Shown here: positions 34,500 through 46,500 of the stretch, in pieces
Position numbering within the stretch: position 1 is the first letter of the stretch
How the letters are laid out: each line of letters opens with the position of its first letter
Assembly (NCBI RefSeq): GCF_020740795.1
Contig: NC_067282.1
Coordinates: 171,274,274-171,338,273 of the forward strand
Source: Apus apus
Lineage: Eukaryota > Chordata > Aves > Apodiformes > Apodidae
DNA length: 64,000 bases
Reading direction: 5' to 3'
Made by a program: the position numbers and the translations under genes
The notes under the pieces: model-generated
Database searches by the model: none
What the model was told of the DNA's origin: nothing
Seen by the model: the letters and a program-made list of their open reading frames with translations, nothing else

Positions 34500-37212
34500 A
34501 CAGACAGAACTATTTTCTTTATTATAAAGATACACTATGAGGAACAAACCTGAATGTATACTGAAGCTTGTAATGGTACATGCCAAAAATGTACAGTACT
34601 ATACATAAAAGTGCATTGTCACAACAGATTAACAGTACATTTCTCTTCCAGAACCGTGAAATTTCCATGTTTTTATTTGTTCTTTGAGAGTGGAAGGAAT
34701 GCTATGGGAACGCAGCCATACACGAACAGGGAAGGATGCAATGGAAATGCAACAGTACAAGAGCAAGGCTAAAGCTCCTCTAAAATTTAAAGGCACTTTC
34801 ACATGTACATACTACAGATGTACATTGACACAATTAGGTAACAGTCAACAAGCAAGAAGCTACCAGTACTGCAATTTATCAAACTTGACAGTAAAGGACA
34901 ATACTGATTGGATTAGGTGTGCAGGAGTTACCCTTTAGTACGCCTGTAGTTGTAGCAGTCTTTCCTGTTACATATCCACTTACTATACTTTTAAGTATCT
35001 ATAATAACCATCAAACTACACATTTAACTGTGTGAATGCACTAAGTGGATGCATTCACTAAATGCACTGTTTCTAATATTTTCTTTTGCTAAACAATTTC
35101 TAATATAAGTATTATGGAGTCCAGTACAGTTATTTAAACATACAAAATTCCCTATGCAATTTAAAGATACAGGTATCCATCTCAGTTATGCCAGGTGGGT
35201 TAATTTAAAAATGCTAGACTAAAACTGCATGTGAATGAAAGCTGAGATTCCAGTTTGTTCCACTGATTCTAGTAAACTGGGGAACTACTTGAAAACATCT
35301 CTGGTCCCAGTCAAGTGAACAGACCCTATTGACCAGTGCTGGTCTGCAGCTGGGTCTGGCCTGGCCTGGTGTTAGGACTCAGCAGCACAGTCGTGACACT
35401 GTGCACTGCACAGTCTGAGGTGGTGAATTAAGACTTTGCCTCTAACCTAGAGTCCTGTGAAGTCTGCAGCTGGATCAAGACGGGTTTGCAAATACCAGGA
35501 GTAGTTTGGCTCTCAGAGGTGGTTCATGGGGTGCTTTTCACATCTGGGGCTTTGCAATACCTATCTACAGGGTATAAACCAGAGCAGAAACGAGTTGCTC
35601 CTAAATAACAACAGGAAATTACTCTTGTCACCTCTGTAATTCCTATCAAATTTTGTCACTGCTCTTCTCCCAAACTCAATTGTTTATGTATGTGATACAA
35701 CTTCAAGCTTCCCAAAGGTGAGGTCTTTAATAGGTGGGAAGACAGACCTTACTTAAAGCCAGTTGTACTCTTGTAGGTGGACCACTACAGATTTTTTTTT
35801 TTCCCCAACTTCTTCACTGAAACTTATTTTATGGATTGGGTGTCAGAAAGGATAGTAACAGAAATAACATTATGGCTTACTGTTGCAATGTGCAAAACAG
35901 CTGTACATTTAGTTCACGCCTAACAAAGTTTAACAACAGAGCGCTAAGCAAAGTTGAAAGTCTTCACTCACTCAGACAGAGGAAAGGTACTGATTTCTGT
36001 CATTGGAAACAAAAAAAGGGAAGGGGGAAAAAAGTGGTTATGGAAAAATTTATTTATCTTGAATCTAGGCAGTAGAAACTCAGTTGTCTGTCCTGCGAGT
36101 GACCCCTGCACGGCTGGCAGGAGGCTGTCCCTCTCGCTGCCGTCAGCACAACTAAGGAGGTGCACGGAGTGTTCACACTGCGCAAGGCAGCGTGTGGAGC
36201 CAGGTCAGCCCCAAACTCCCACTGTTACAGCTCAAATAACGTCTTTAATTGGACACTGAGCAATAAAGTCAATGGGGTACTTTGCTGAATTACTGTGTAG
36301 TTGATCCTTTTAATCACCTGTCAGGCAGCCCAATGGACCAACAGGTTCACGTACTCCCCAGAGCCCGGCTAGCTCAACTATGAACTTTAAATGAGTTTAG
36401 CTTTTGTGAAAAATGTGGTATCAGGGAATGAAGGTCTAGCTTCATGAGAAAAGGTATGCTATTACACAGGACTGCAAAAGGGGTTTCTGGAGATGAGATT
36501 TAGCTGTTGCCTGGAATGCTGCTTGCTATTGGTGAGAGCAATGTGATCTCGAGATCCATCCAGTGAATGTCTCCTGTGAGACTGACAACAAACAAGAAAG
36601 CTAAAACTTGGTGTCAGTTGTGAGAGTTGTGAGGGTCTGGTGTTTTTTGTTGTTTGTTTTGTGGTTTGTTTTTTGTTTTGTGGGGTTTTTTTTGGTGTGT
36701 CTTAAATAAGAAATGTGGCCTGAGATGACTTAAGACATTCCACACAGACACATAATCCTCACATGCTAGATTTCAGCATTTACTAACCTGCTTGAGATTT
36801 GGTTTGGTGACCCAGAAAGGAGAGGTCCCAGTTCCCCTGACCCCCCACCCCTTGGTGTTGTGCAGGATCTGTTATTATACAGCTACAGTAAGACTGTGAA
36901 TTATTGTACAACGTGGCTTTGTGATCCGTGTTCGTTTTATTACAAATGGTGCAGCATCAAGTTTTCAAGTAAGTCTATGTTTGTTTTGTAAAACGATGCA
37001 CAATTGTCCAGTTTTTCTTTTAATTGAAAGCATACAAAATACAAATGCCCGTTAATGTTGCTAGTTTCAGACAATACATTCAAAAACACTGAAAAACAAA
37101 GCCTCTCCAGTTATAAACATGAACAAAGGACGTTATGGAGCCCTGACTTCTACCATTAATCCATGCCTTCCCCTAGCATACCCCAGCCGGGCACTGTGGG
37201 TGGCTGAGCTGT
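34500..37212 (-). other. SRGAP1: SRGAP1 3' UTR (inferred extent)
   Basis: Sequence downstream of the SRGAP1 stop on the minus strand, without splice signals. AATAAA candidates on the minus strand lie at 36936-36941 (proximal) and 34518-34523 (distal). The distal one is followed on the minus strand by a strongly G/T-rich element (tctgtctgtgcttgtagttt), a good cleavage context. A T/G low-complexity tract sits at 36638-36700 on the + strand. Confidence 0.5.
34518..34523 (-). terminator. SRGAP1: Candidate distal SRGAP1 poly(A) signal
   Basis: AATAAA on the minus strand with a G/U-rich downstream element within 30 bases. Best of several candidates by context. Confidence 0.5.
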
Positions 37213-37590
37213 CTACATTGTGCAAGATTTGTCAGCTGGACCCTGGGAAGGAGGGGAAGGCCCAACGCTAGGATTTGTTTTTGGAAGAACAATAGGTTTT
37301 GGCCTAAGAGCAGGAGGTTTCAGCTGCACTCCCATTCTAGGGGCCACCATAGGCTTGAAAGTACTCATGGTGTCACTGGAAGAACTAGTGCTACGGCGGA
37401 TCTGAGGCTCGGAGCTCCTTAAAACGACGCTGTGGAGAGGGCTGAGTGACTCCGTGGAGGTGGCAGGGGTGGGGGTGTTTTTCATTTGTTCCAAGGTGTC
37501 CAGGACGACATCGGGGGCATGCTTGGCCGAGCTCTGCCGCTCCAGCTCACGGAGCTCGTTCAGCGCTGTGTTCATCGTCTCCTCGATGTC
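37213..37590 (-). CDS. SRGAP1: SRGAP1 terminal coding exon
   Basis: 378 nt, acceptor CTCTGACCCAG, stop TAG. It encodes the short helical [20 protein letters not shown], then the Ser/Thr/Pro tail with [20 protein letters not shown] and the terminal ADKSCTM. The open frame extends upstream into the intron, but the acceptor and phase fix the exon start. Confidence 0.97.
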   Translation of the reverse strand, partial: DIEETMNTALNELRELERQSSAKHAPDVVLDTLEQMKNTPTPATSTESLSPLHSVVLRSSEPQIRRSTSSSSDTMSTFKPMVAPRMGVQLKPPALRPKPIVLPKTNPSVGPSPPSQGPADKSCTM

Positions 37591-40500
37591 CTGGGTCAGA
37601 GCACAGAGAGAGCAGCACGTCATTCCTTTGCTACTGAAGGCAAAGCTCCAGAGGAGCAGGGGAAGGGAGGTGAGAAATGCATGAGTTAATTTGCCTGCCG
37701 TCTCCTCTTTAATGGATATTATAGTTCTAAAGCCAGTTTCCACCAGGTTTATTAGAAAGACACTACATCTGGCAAAATGGCAGCTTTGGCTGGACAGTAC
37801 AAATATTTGACCTGTTCACATCAGAGACTAAAAATCCAAGTAAAAAAACCTAAAAAACCAATTAAAATAGATCCTCCAAGCCACTTTATTAAGCAATTGC
37901 CAGGACAATGGGTATTTGCTTAGCAGCATTTTTAACTGTGAAGACTTCAGCCATCTCTTGGGTACTGACAGCTGTGCATTATTTATTCCATTTGCTACCT
38001 CTTGGCTGGCTGCTTCCCTCATCAAGTGTCACACCCCAGGTATCCAGGGTCTGTATTCCCTCACAGGGATTATAAACCAGGTTTTGTAAGGAAATAAAGC
38101 ATGTGTGTCTTTCAGCTCCTCTCTCCTTCTGTTTCTCGGAGTTAAATTTTAAGCAGAAAAACCTGAAAGACATTGTTCAGTGAGCTTACCTAAGAATTTA
38201 TTTTTTTTCATGAGGATTTTTGGCACAAATGCTAGAAGAACGCAACAAGACACTAGTCTGCTATTTTTCAGTGGTACTGACATACAACTTAAGTTAAATA
38301 TCTGGTGGTCCCAGCTTGCTCACAGTAATTTTCATGCAGTTTAATCAAAGTTTGGGTTCTCTCACTATGGAATGATCACCAGTTTATGCATCAAGAAAAA
38401 CAGCTTAAACCAAACAGCATTGTGTGTGGTTCCAGGAAAGTAAACAAATAACTCAGTAAAATGAAACAGTAACAACATTTACACTTTCTAACTCTCTCAG
38501 TCTGTAGCTCAGCTTTCCGACCCAAGCATGACAGTCCCCTCTATCCCTCGTTGGAAGCAGAGTTTGAAAGCAAGCATCACCAGTACATTAATTTTTAAGC
38601 CACGAGTGCCAGTGTTACTGTAAAATACTTCGGCAATCATATTGTACCCTCAGGGTGTCCCTAGTAATCATGTCATACTACCTAGACAAAATACAAGTGC
38701 TGAAGACAGCGGTATCTATTTGCTCAAGAGATGTTACCAGCTCTGTACAGCAGTCTGAGGATTGGGGTGCTCCCTATTCCATCTTACTCACTGCCAGAAA
38801 TGAGACTGGTGAGTGCTCACACAGGGACAGGATGGCCCATGATTTCTTTCTGCCTTGCACATCATGTTCTAAGGCAAAATTACAAGCATCAAATCAACAG
38901 TATGAACTATATGAAAACTATGTAAAATCCACAAGACCCTGGAATGTAAATCTGTTTTGAATGACAATGGTTGCTACTAGCCAGTCAGAGCACTTTTCTG
39001 CAAAGCGTAATACTGAGAAATAATTGAACACTAATTACATGCAAGTTAGAATAGGTGAGCCTTCATCAGAGCAGACAGATTTACGTAGCTGTTGTAATCA
39101 TATACTACCCCAGTGCTCTGGGTGGCAGAGGCAATTTCATTATGCTATAGCAGGACATAATTTCTTTTTATTGCTGCTGCAATGTCCATTCTCCCTTGTG
39201 CTTCTACTATCCATGATCCCTTAATGCACCTTCTTGCACAGTGCTCTGTTTAAAAAGCCAAGCAGGATACCCTCCTGCACACACACGTGCTGTGCTATTC
39301 ACTGAGACTTGCTCCTCACAAAACCGGGGCTGACATAAAAATAAAAAAGACACAAACCTGAGCTATTGACTCTGGGTCCAGTGGCTTATGGTCATTGAAA
39401 CCTGTGTACTGACCAGATGATGTAGATCTTCTGATTGGAGGGCTATCAATCTTCTTTAGAGAATCGTGCCTACTGATATTAGTGAGACTGCCATGTCCAG
39501 GTCTACGCCTCCTTTCAGGGCTGTCCGCGTTGAGGTTACGATTTTGAAGGAGGGTCCTGGGGCTGCAGTGAGTTGCCAGGTTGGGAGAACCTAGATCCAC
39601 GGATGAGTTGGAGAGAGGGTGAGGTGGGTGCACAGGGCAGTGACTGTCACTGCTCCTGCCGGGGCGTCTTAGTGGAGGCGGAAGTTCTGATCTCTTTCTT
39701 TGCCTGCAGCAATGACAAAGTGGTTATAGGACAAGTTGTAGTGACCCACCATAAGCACATGGAGAAGAAATTGCTGTGCTACCAGAGCAGTGAGCAGTAC
39801 TACAGGAAACATGTAATGCTCAAGCTTACCTTCCTAAATACACATCAGAGTGACGGTCAGTGGGAGAGTTCATGTCCTTTGATGATGACTTGTCCTCAGT
39901 TATAGGTCCACTGCTGGCCTCACTGTCTGCTTTTTGGCTCAGTGTATCTGAGAAAGTATCATCCCTGAACAGAGCACACAGTGAGACAAGAAGCTATTGA
40001 GTTAGGTGTGACAGAAAGCACCTTGGCACTCCCAGATTTTAATCCCCTTAAGAAAAGCAGGCAAGTTATAACAAACTACAGACTCTCCATGTCTCCAAAA
40101 ATTGCTTATAATCCTTCTGCTTACTCAGCTCTTCACATTTTGACTGTAACGTTTCTGCAAACAAAAACTTTTGTCTTCCTTGGCAAAGCACATGCTTAAT
40201 ACTGTAAAAGAAGAGTTCAGGGCTGCATTTCTCCAGCTCTTGCTATTCTGAAGTTAAATGTCAGCAATTGCTACAAAGAGATAGTAAAATTAAAACGGCT
40301 GCAGCAGCATCCATCTCTGAATGTACTGGGAACATATCCATAAACAAAGTAGCTTAGCCTAGTGGTAGCTTTTGATTAAGAGCTGGCCAGGGCAATGAAG
40401 ACAGAGTCAGCCTGCATAGAAGGCTAATGTTTAATCTATCTGAGCCTGCAAGCCACTGTCTCATTTGGAAATCACTTTGTTAATTGCTTCAGCATGTTTT

Positions 40501-43500
40501 TACTCCCCATCAAGAACCCAGAACACCAGACACTGCTTACATATCTTGCACCACTATGTACTGGTGAGGGACAAGGCCATCAATTCCATTGTGCCTCCCT
40601 TCCCACCAGTCTTCAGATGCTCGGTGGTAGAGCAGGAGGGAAGCTCCTTTCTTGAAAGAGAGCTCTCGTGCAGATCTTCCAACGTAGTCAAACTTGGCTA
40701 TAGCTTCTATGGGCTCACACTCTGTGTAGGGAGGGAAGAAAAATGAACATCAGATTCCATGCCAGCTAAGCTGCTCATTTTGGTCTCATAAAACCCACTT
40801 ATTGCATTTTCTCAGTGCTCATTCTTATTGAGCAGAGCTCACAGAAATCTTCAGACTTCTGGCAGTAGTTATAGTATGTCCCTTACGAAGAAAAATAATC
40901 AATCTGTGCCACAAGTGTGTAACATCTGGGTTGCTTTGCAAGGTGCAGAAAATGTTACAGCACACTCAAATGCTACAATAGCTGCTGGTGGCAGAGAGGA
41001 GCCTGTCTTCTGCTGCGAGGGCTCCTTCATGGCTGGGGAGTGAGATGGAGGCCAGGCAATGAAGACCTCCAAAAATAAGATGAACAAACCTAGATGAATA
41101 ACCAGAGGTCTGAGGAAGCAGTGTGATAGAAAAAGTAAACTGGAGTGCCTTTAACCTCCACAGTTGCAAAGGGATGAAGGCAGGGCTTCCCTGTGCACAA
41201 GCAGGGATGCTCTGCCTAACTGGGCTATGAGATTTCTGTCTTTCACGTGACAAGTGTGCAGACCTAGTGAAAACCTATTGTTTTACACAGTATCAAAGCC
41301 CAGTGATTTAATCTGTTTCCTTAACACTCTTTTTGAGTGAGGCAGATGACTCCAGACCACCTAAGGATGACTCCTCCACAGGGGCAGTCCCTGAGTGGCC
41401 TGAGGTTGCCTAAGACAGCTCTGCCTGCTCCAACATCTCCAGTTCCTCTAGTTTCTGCAGGAGATGCTGCTGTTTTCCAAAGTGAAACACTGCTTACAGC
41501 AGTCTTGGCTGATCTTCCATCCATCTGCTGGTAAATTCAGCCTTACACTGGTGACCTCCATCTTGTAACCTATGCTTGAGTCAGAATCCTGCTGCTGTCG
41601 GTGAGGGGTCCCTGCTGAGCATCTGCCTGCAGGTACTGTCAAGAGCTGTGCCCTGAGAGCAGTGAAACAGCTGCCATTTTAACAACCTCTGCTTTCTTCT
41701 GCACAAAACCAAAAGCACCTGAGCTCAAACAGATGAACGTTTGTCACCACAGTCTCAAAACACAAAGAAAAACCTGCAAAATATAGGTTTAAAAATGACA
41801 TTTTGTTTACTCCACTAACTCAAAGTCCCTGAAACAACACATTTCTTCACATAATGAGAGCAATATTTAGATGGAAATTAACATCTGGGATAAGGACTAG
41901 CATAGCAACTTTCTGTCTGGTGCAAATTAAAATTGCCGAGGTTGTAACTCCCCAATGAACCAGGCTGGTAATAAAAGCCACTGCTCCTTTATGACAGTAT
42001 TTTTGTGCAGGAATGTGTCTTTTTAAAATTAACTTTGTCCTGCAACATGAAAACATCATGATAGCACCTTTATTAAGGTTATAGTTTGCAGCTTTTTTTT
42101 TTTTTAATAACTTGCCCAGCCTGCAGAAGGCTATCTTGTGGTTTGCAGCATCTGCAGCCATATTAAGAGCTCACAGCAGTGCCAAACTGCAGGGTGTTCA
42201 GGAGTTAGAAAGCCAGAAACTTTGCAGAGATGGCAAACAGTGGGATGGGGGATTCACTGTTCCTAATGCAAAAGGAATACACGCTGGCAGAAATGACTTC
42301 CATTAGACAAATAAGAATCCAGCAGCAAGAGTATTAATGCCTGAAAATGCATTGCTACTGGATGGCTCCCTGGCAGGCATTCTGGTGGATGGGGGAGGGA
42401 TACATTTCTTTGTTTTATGTTTTTAAGCAAAGAAAATGTAAAGATGACATAGAAAGAAACATTCTGGAAAACTGGTAAGACTTTAATGCTGGTGTATATA
42501 TTAGTGATATATTCTAATATATGATCTTGTTCTAAGTTCTAGATAGTAATCTACAGTGTATCTCTAACAGAAGGTACAGATGTGACAAAGCAACTATAGG
42601 AGTGGTAAGACAAAATATTGCCAAATGAAAAGAACTAAAAGCAAACATGCCTGTTTATTTTGCATCGTGTTGAAGAGGGCAATATTAAATTAAATGGCAA
42701 TAACATAACACTGAGAAAAGAATGCTGTTTTTACACATCATGCACTTAAGTTTGTGATTTTGTTATAAGAAGGTATTTCTGGGATCAGGCAGGATTGAGA
42801 AGGAGCAGATGTTTACATGAACACACTGTTCTCAGACTGCAGGTAAGTCATGGAAGAGTGGATCAAGAATCCACATGCAAAAGTTCCCAGGATTCAGCGA
42901 GCCAGTCACTCAGTAACAGGTAATGCAAAATACCCCAACCAAACAAAAAACCTTTTACAATAAGTAAGAAGATCTCAGATTTCCTGTACATATTTTCCTT
43001 TGACATTCTCTGAAGTTAATTGCTAACGGTCACGGGTACTGGATTGATTGATAAACCCCTACACTGATTAGCTTTGGGATTTCCCATTTCTCTGTTAATT
43101 TCAGCAGACCATAGAGTAGAGAGTAGCCCACATTTGAGTATACAGGTCCTTTTATTTACAAATTAATGGACTAAACTAGAAATAGTTCTATCTCCCCCAG
43201 TGGAATTACATTAATCTAAGTGTGGTGCATGATGGGAATCTGTTTTTTGTATCCTACCCTTGCTTGCAAGGCTCACATACATTCCCTGAGGTCTGAAGGA
43301 AGTTGCCCCACTGGAGCCAGCTGTATGAATTGGTAAAGTGCCCGTAACGGATGTGACTTTTGAGACATGTTCATAATAAATCCTACCTCCTCAGGGAAGA
43401 GCGCCCAGTAGATCTCCCACCGTTTTCTTAATAGAACCAAAAACCAGTTCAGATAGGCTTTACCCTTTTGAAAGGACATTTCCTTTGCTTGCGTGTGGCT

Positions 43501-46500
43501 TTTACATGGAGAGAGCTTTCCTATAGCAAACACTACTGAGACTGTACTTAAATAGAAATTCACCTTGTTACAGGTCAAGACTTCATAGTTAAAACCAAAG
43601 TACCATAACAATTACTCCTAGAAATAAATGCAATTTGAAAAAAAAAAAAACCAAAAGCCATTGAATATCAAGGTTACTGAATGACAGAAAAGCATTTTCA
43701 GAAAAGCAAAGGTGATGAAAGATAAATTTGGGATCTGTAACTCAAATTCTGTGTGGTACTGAATGTCTAACAGTAAAATTGACAGCTTGGAGGGCAATGT
43801 AATTGCATTGTTCTGTCCATACCTGGGGGCATTCACCTATAATAGCAAGAAGTACTTGATGACATGTAGGATCTTACCAGCTATCATCTCTAGTGACTCA
43901 AGCAATGATATGGAAGTGAAAAATTAGGACAAACTGAAGAACTGTGGGAAGAGCTCTAGGGACTCTGTTAGTCATTCAGGTCTGTTCTTACTTTTTTACT
44001 GATGACTCCTTAAGTTTGTTATTATTACTACCACCATTTGATTACATATTATGTTGCAGCATGCTTAAAAATCAAGGCTTCATGCAAGGAGAGCTGTCCA
44101 GATCCAACAGCTCGGGAAAACAGAAAGGGCAGAGGAAACATAAGGGCTAATTTTAATTTTGGGATTTGAGTGCCAGATGTAGTACTAACCTCTTACAGAG
44201 GTGTTATGGTTTGAGTGGATCTGGCAAATTGTTGACATCTCTAAGAGGAACTAGAGACAAAGGGTCTTCAGAACCCTGAAGGACCTGGGAGCATCGGAAC
44301 ACAGAGGGGTCAGTATTCCCTCCCACTTCCTGCCACACTCCATAAAAGCCAGGAGAACTGGAAGCTCAGCCCCTTTTCCTGCACCTTCTTCCTTGTTGCT
44401 GGTGCTGCTCAGAGGTTTCATCAACTCACCACATGCCCTCCAGAATCCATCTCTACTGGGTGCTGTGAGGAGCCATGGACTCCCATCATGAAGTGGCCTG
44501 GCTGCAAGGGACTCTCACCCACCTACTCCTGTGATCATTGAGATTGGTTTTGTATATAACTGTATATAAGTTTATGGGCCTGTTCCTCATCCCACCTGTT
44601 ACTCCCTTTTCTGCGTTACAGTAAATTTGTCCCAGTTTCAGTTTCCAACCCTTAAGTCTCTCTTCCTTATTCCCCTTTTACCTTCCCTTGGGAGGGTGGA
44701 GGGGGGGGTCATAGGGAGCAATTCTGCCCTCTCTGGTTTGTGCTTCGCCCTGACCACGAAACCGAGACAAGAGGTACCAGCACTGAAGTGGCCCTCTACA
44801 CCTCAGGGCACAAGGAACTCAGGAAACAAGGGGAGACCATTCCTGGCACTTTCAGGAGAGAGCTTGCTGTTGTTCTGCTCTGCTCTTCCTCACCTCTCCC
44901 AGATGTATCCTGCTTGTCAGGAACACGGTACATCCCTGGGAAGATGCTGTCTCCCAGTGTGTTTATCCTCTTCTGCACCCCACCAGAGAACAGTAGTTTT
45001 GTAATTTCAAATACCTGTCCCCAGGACAGCAGCTCTATGACTGAGGAGCAGCAAAAGGAAGGAACATTCCAAGGTGTTCACAGAATAGAATTTGGCAAAA
45101 TGTCAATCACAGCACGTGCTACTGAAAAGCAGGAAAATCACTGCATGTTGGGGATGCAACAATAACTTGCAGCCTTACATGTCACAGTAATTTTTATTTC
45201 CAGCACAACAAGCATCTTGAGTTTTACCCAATGTTTATGAGATAGCTATGAACAGTATTATATTAATTGTATGTATGTTTTCCCAAAAGAAACCCTTCTG
45301 TTTAGCTTCCTCAGGAAATTCTCACTTACTCCCTTTGAAAACAAACCTAGTCACCCTTTTCCATGCATCTCCAACAAGAATAAAAAATCTGCAGCAAGTT
45401 GAAGGTAAAGGAAATAGGCTAAAGCTGCTTTAGTAAAAGATGAACAATATCCTTTGAATCTTTACTACACTTTCAGGTAAAGGTTTTTCTGCAGCAAAAT
45501 TACAGACAGGTGTTTGGGTTTTTTTGTGCATCAGCTGGAGTACAAATGTTCTGAACTTCACAAATTAATTTCCAGATTTAGGAGAAAGAAGAAACTTATG
45601 GGTTTTCCTTAATATTCTTTCTGCGTATTTCAAAAACACTGAAAACACTACAGTAAAATGTCTCTCCTTCCCTCTTCCCCTTCCAGTGATCACCAAAAAT
45701 ATATGAACAACAGTAACCTTAGAAAAAACAAGCAATCTATATGCTTAAAATTAAGCAGTTATGAAGTATTTATACACTCAATTATAAGTTTCTACTCTTC
45801 TTTTCCCCGAACTACCAGATTTTACCTCTGCAGACATAATTTGTTTTTAATTTTTAAAAAGTCTTTTTGTTTTCTAAACGATAATTAAGCATTCCTGGTG
45901 CTACTAAGCCAGCTCCTACAGATGGGTTTATTTTAGTAGGCACAAAGAGATTCACTTGTATTTTAACTTCATACAGCAAGTAATTCTTCTAACAAAAATA
46001 ACCAAAGTAAAAAAATGAATCATTTCTCTGGATGATGTTTCAATAACTGTAATTCCTATGGGGTTAGTTGCTTGGTGTTGTGTATGTATACAACATTTTA
46101 GCATAAAACTAATCAAATTTTCAATAGTAAAAAATAAACCAAATTACTTTTATAAAATCTCCTTCTTCCATCTCCTAAGAGACGGAACTACATAAGTACT
46201 ATGTGTCTGATCAACACAGCAGCAATGCTGCACCCTCCCTTTCTCTCTTTCCACATACAGCTGGCAGTGACCCATCCACCTTATAATCAAGAATCAATCA
46301 ATCAATCACATGAAACACCCAAAATACTCCAGACTCTTTAGTGGAAAATTTTTTGTCCACCACAGGTCAATCAGAGACTCTCAATGCAAATTAAAAATTC
46401 TCACCTACTCTCCTATTTGGTACCAAGAACATTTTATAACAGGAATTGTCCAAAGGACAAAGACATGAATGTATGTGCAAAGGAGTGGTGAATGCATTTA

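Larger units (their letters stand above)
24069..34505. other. Gene-free stretch between KICS2 and SRGAP1
   Basis: About 10 kb with no coding exon, tRNA or transposon I can support. Simple repeats: (TA)n at 26930-26943, a TATAC-type run at about 28063-28080, (AT)n at 31723-31742. An unannotated lncRNA cannot be excluded from sequence alone. Confidence 0.5.

Noticed and set aside
37590-37743. Upstream extension of the terminal SRGAP1 open frame to an ATG at 37743
   Set aside because: A good acceptor (CTCTGACCCAG) and exact phase with the previous exon place the exon start at 37590; the extension is intron.
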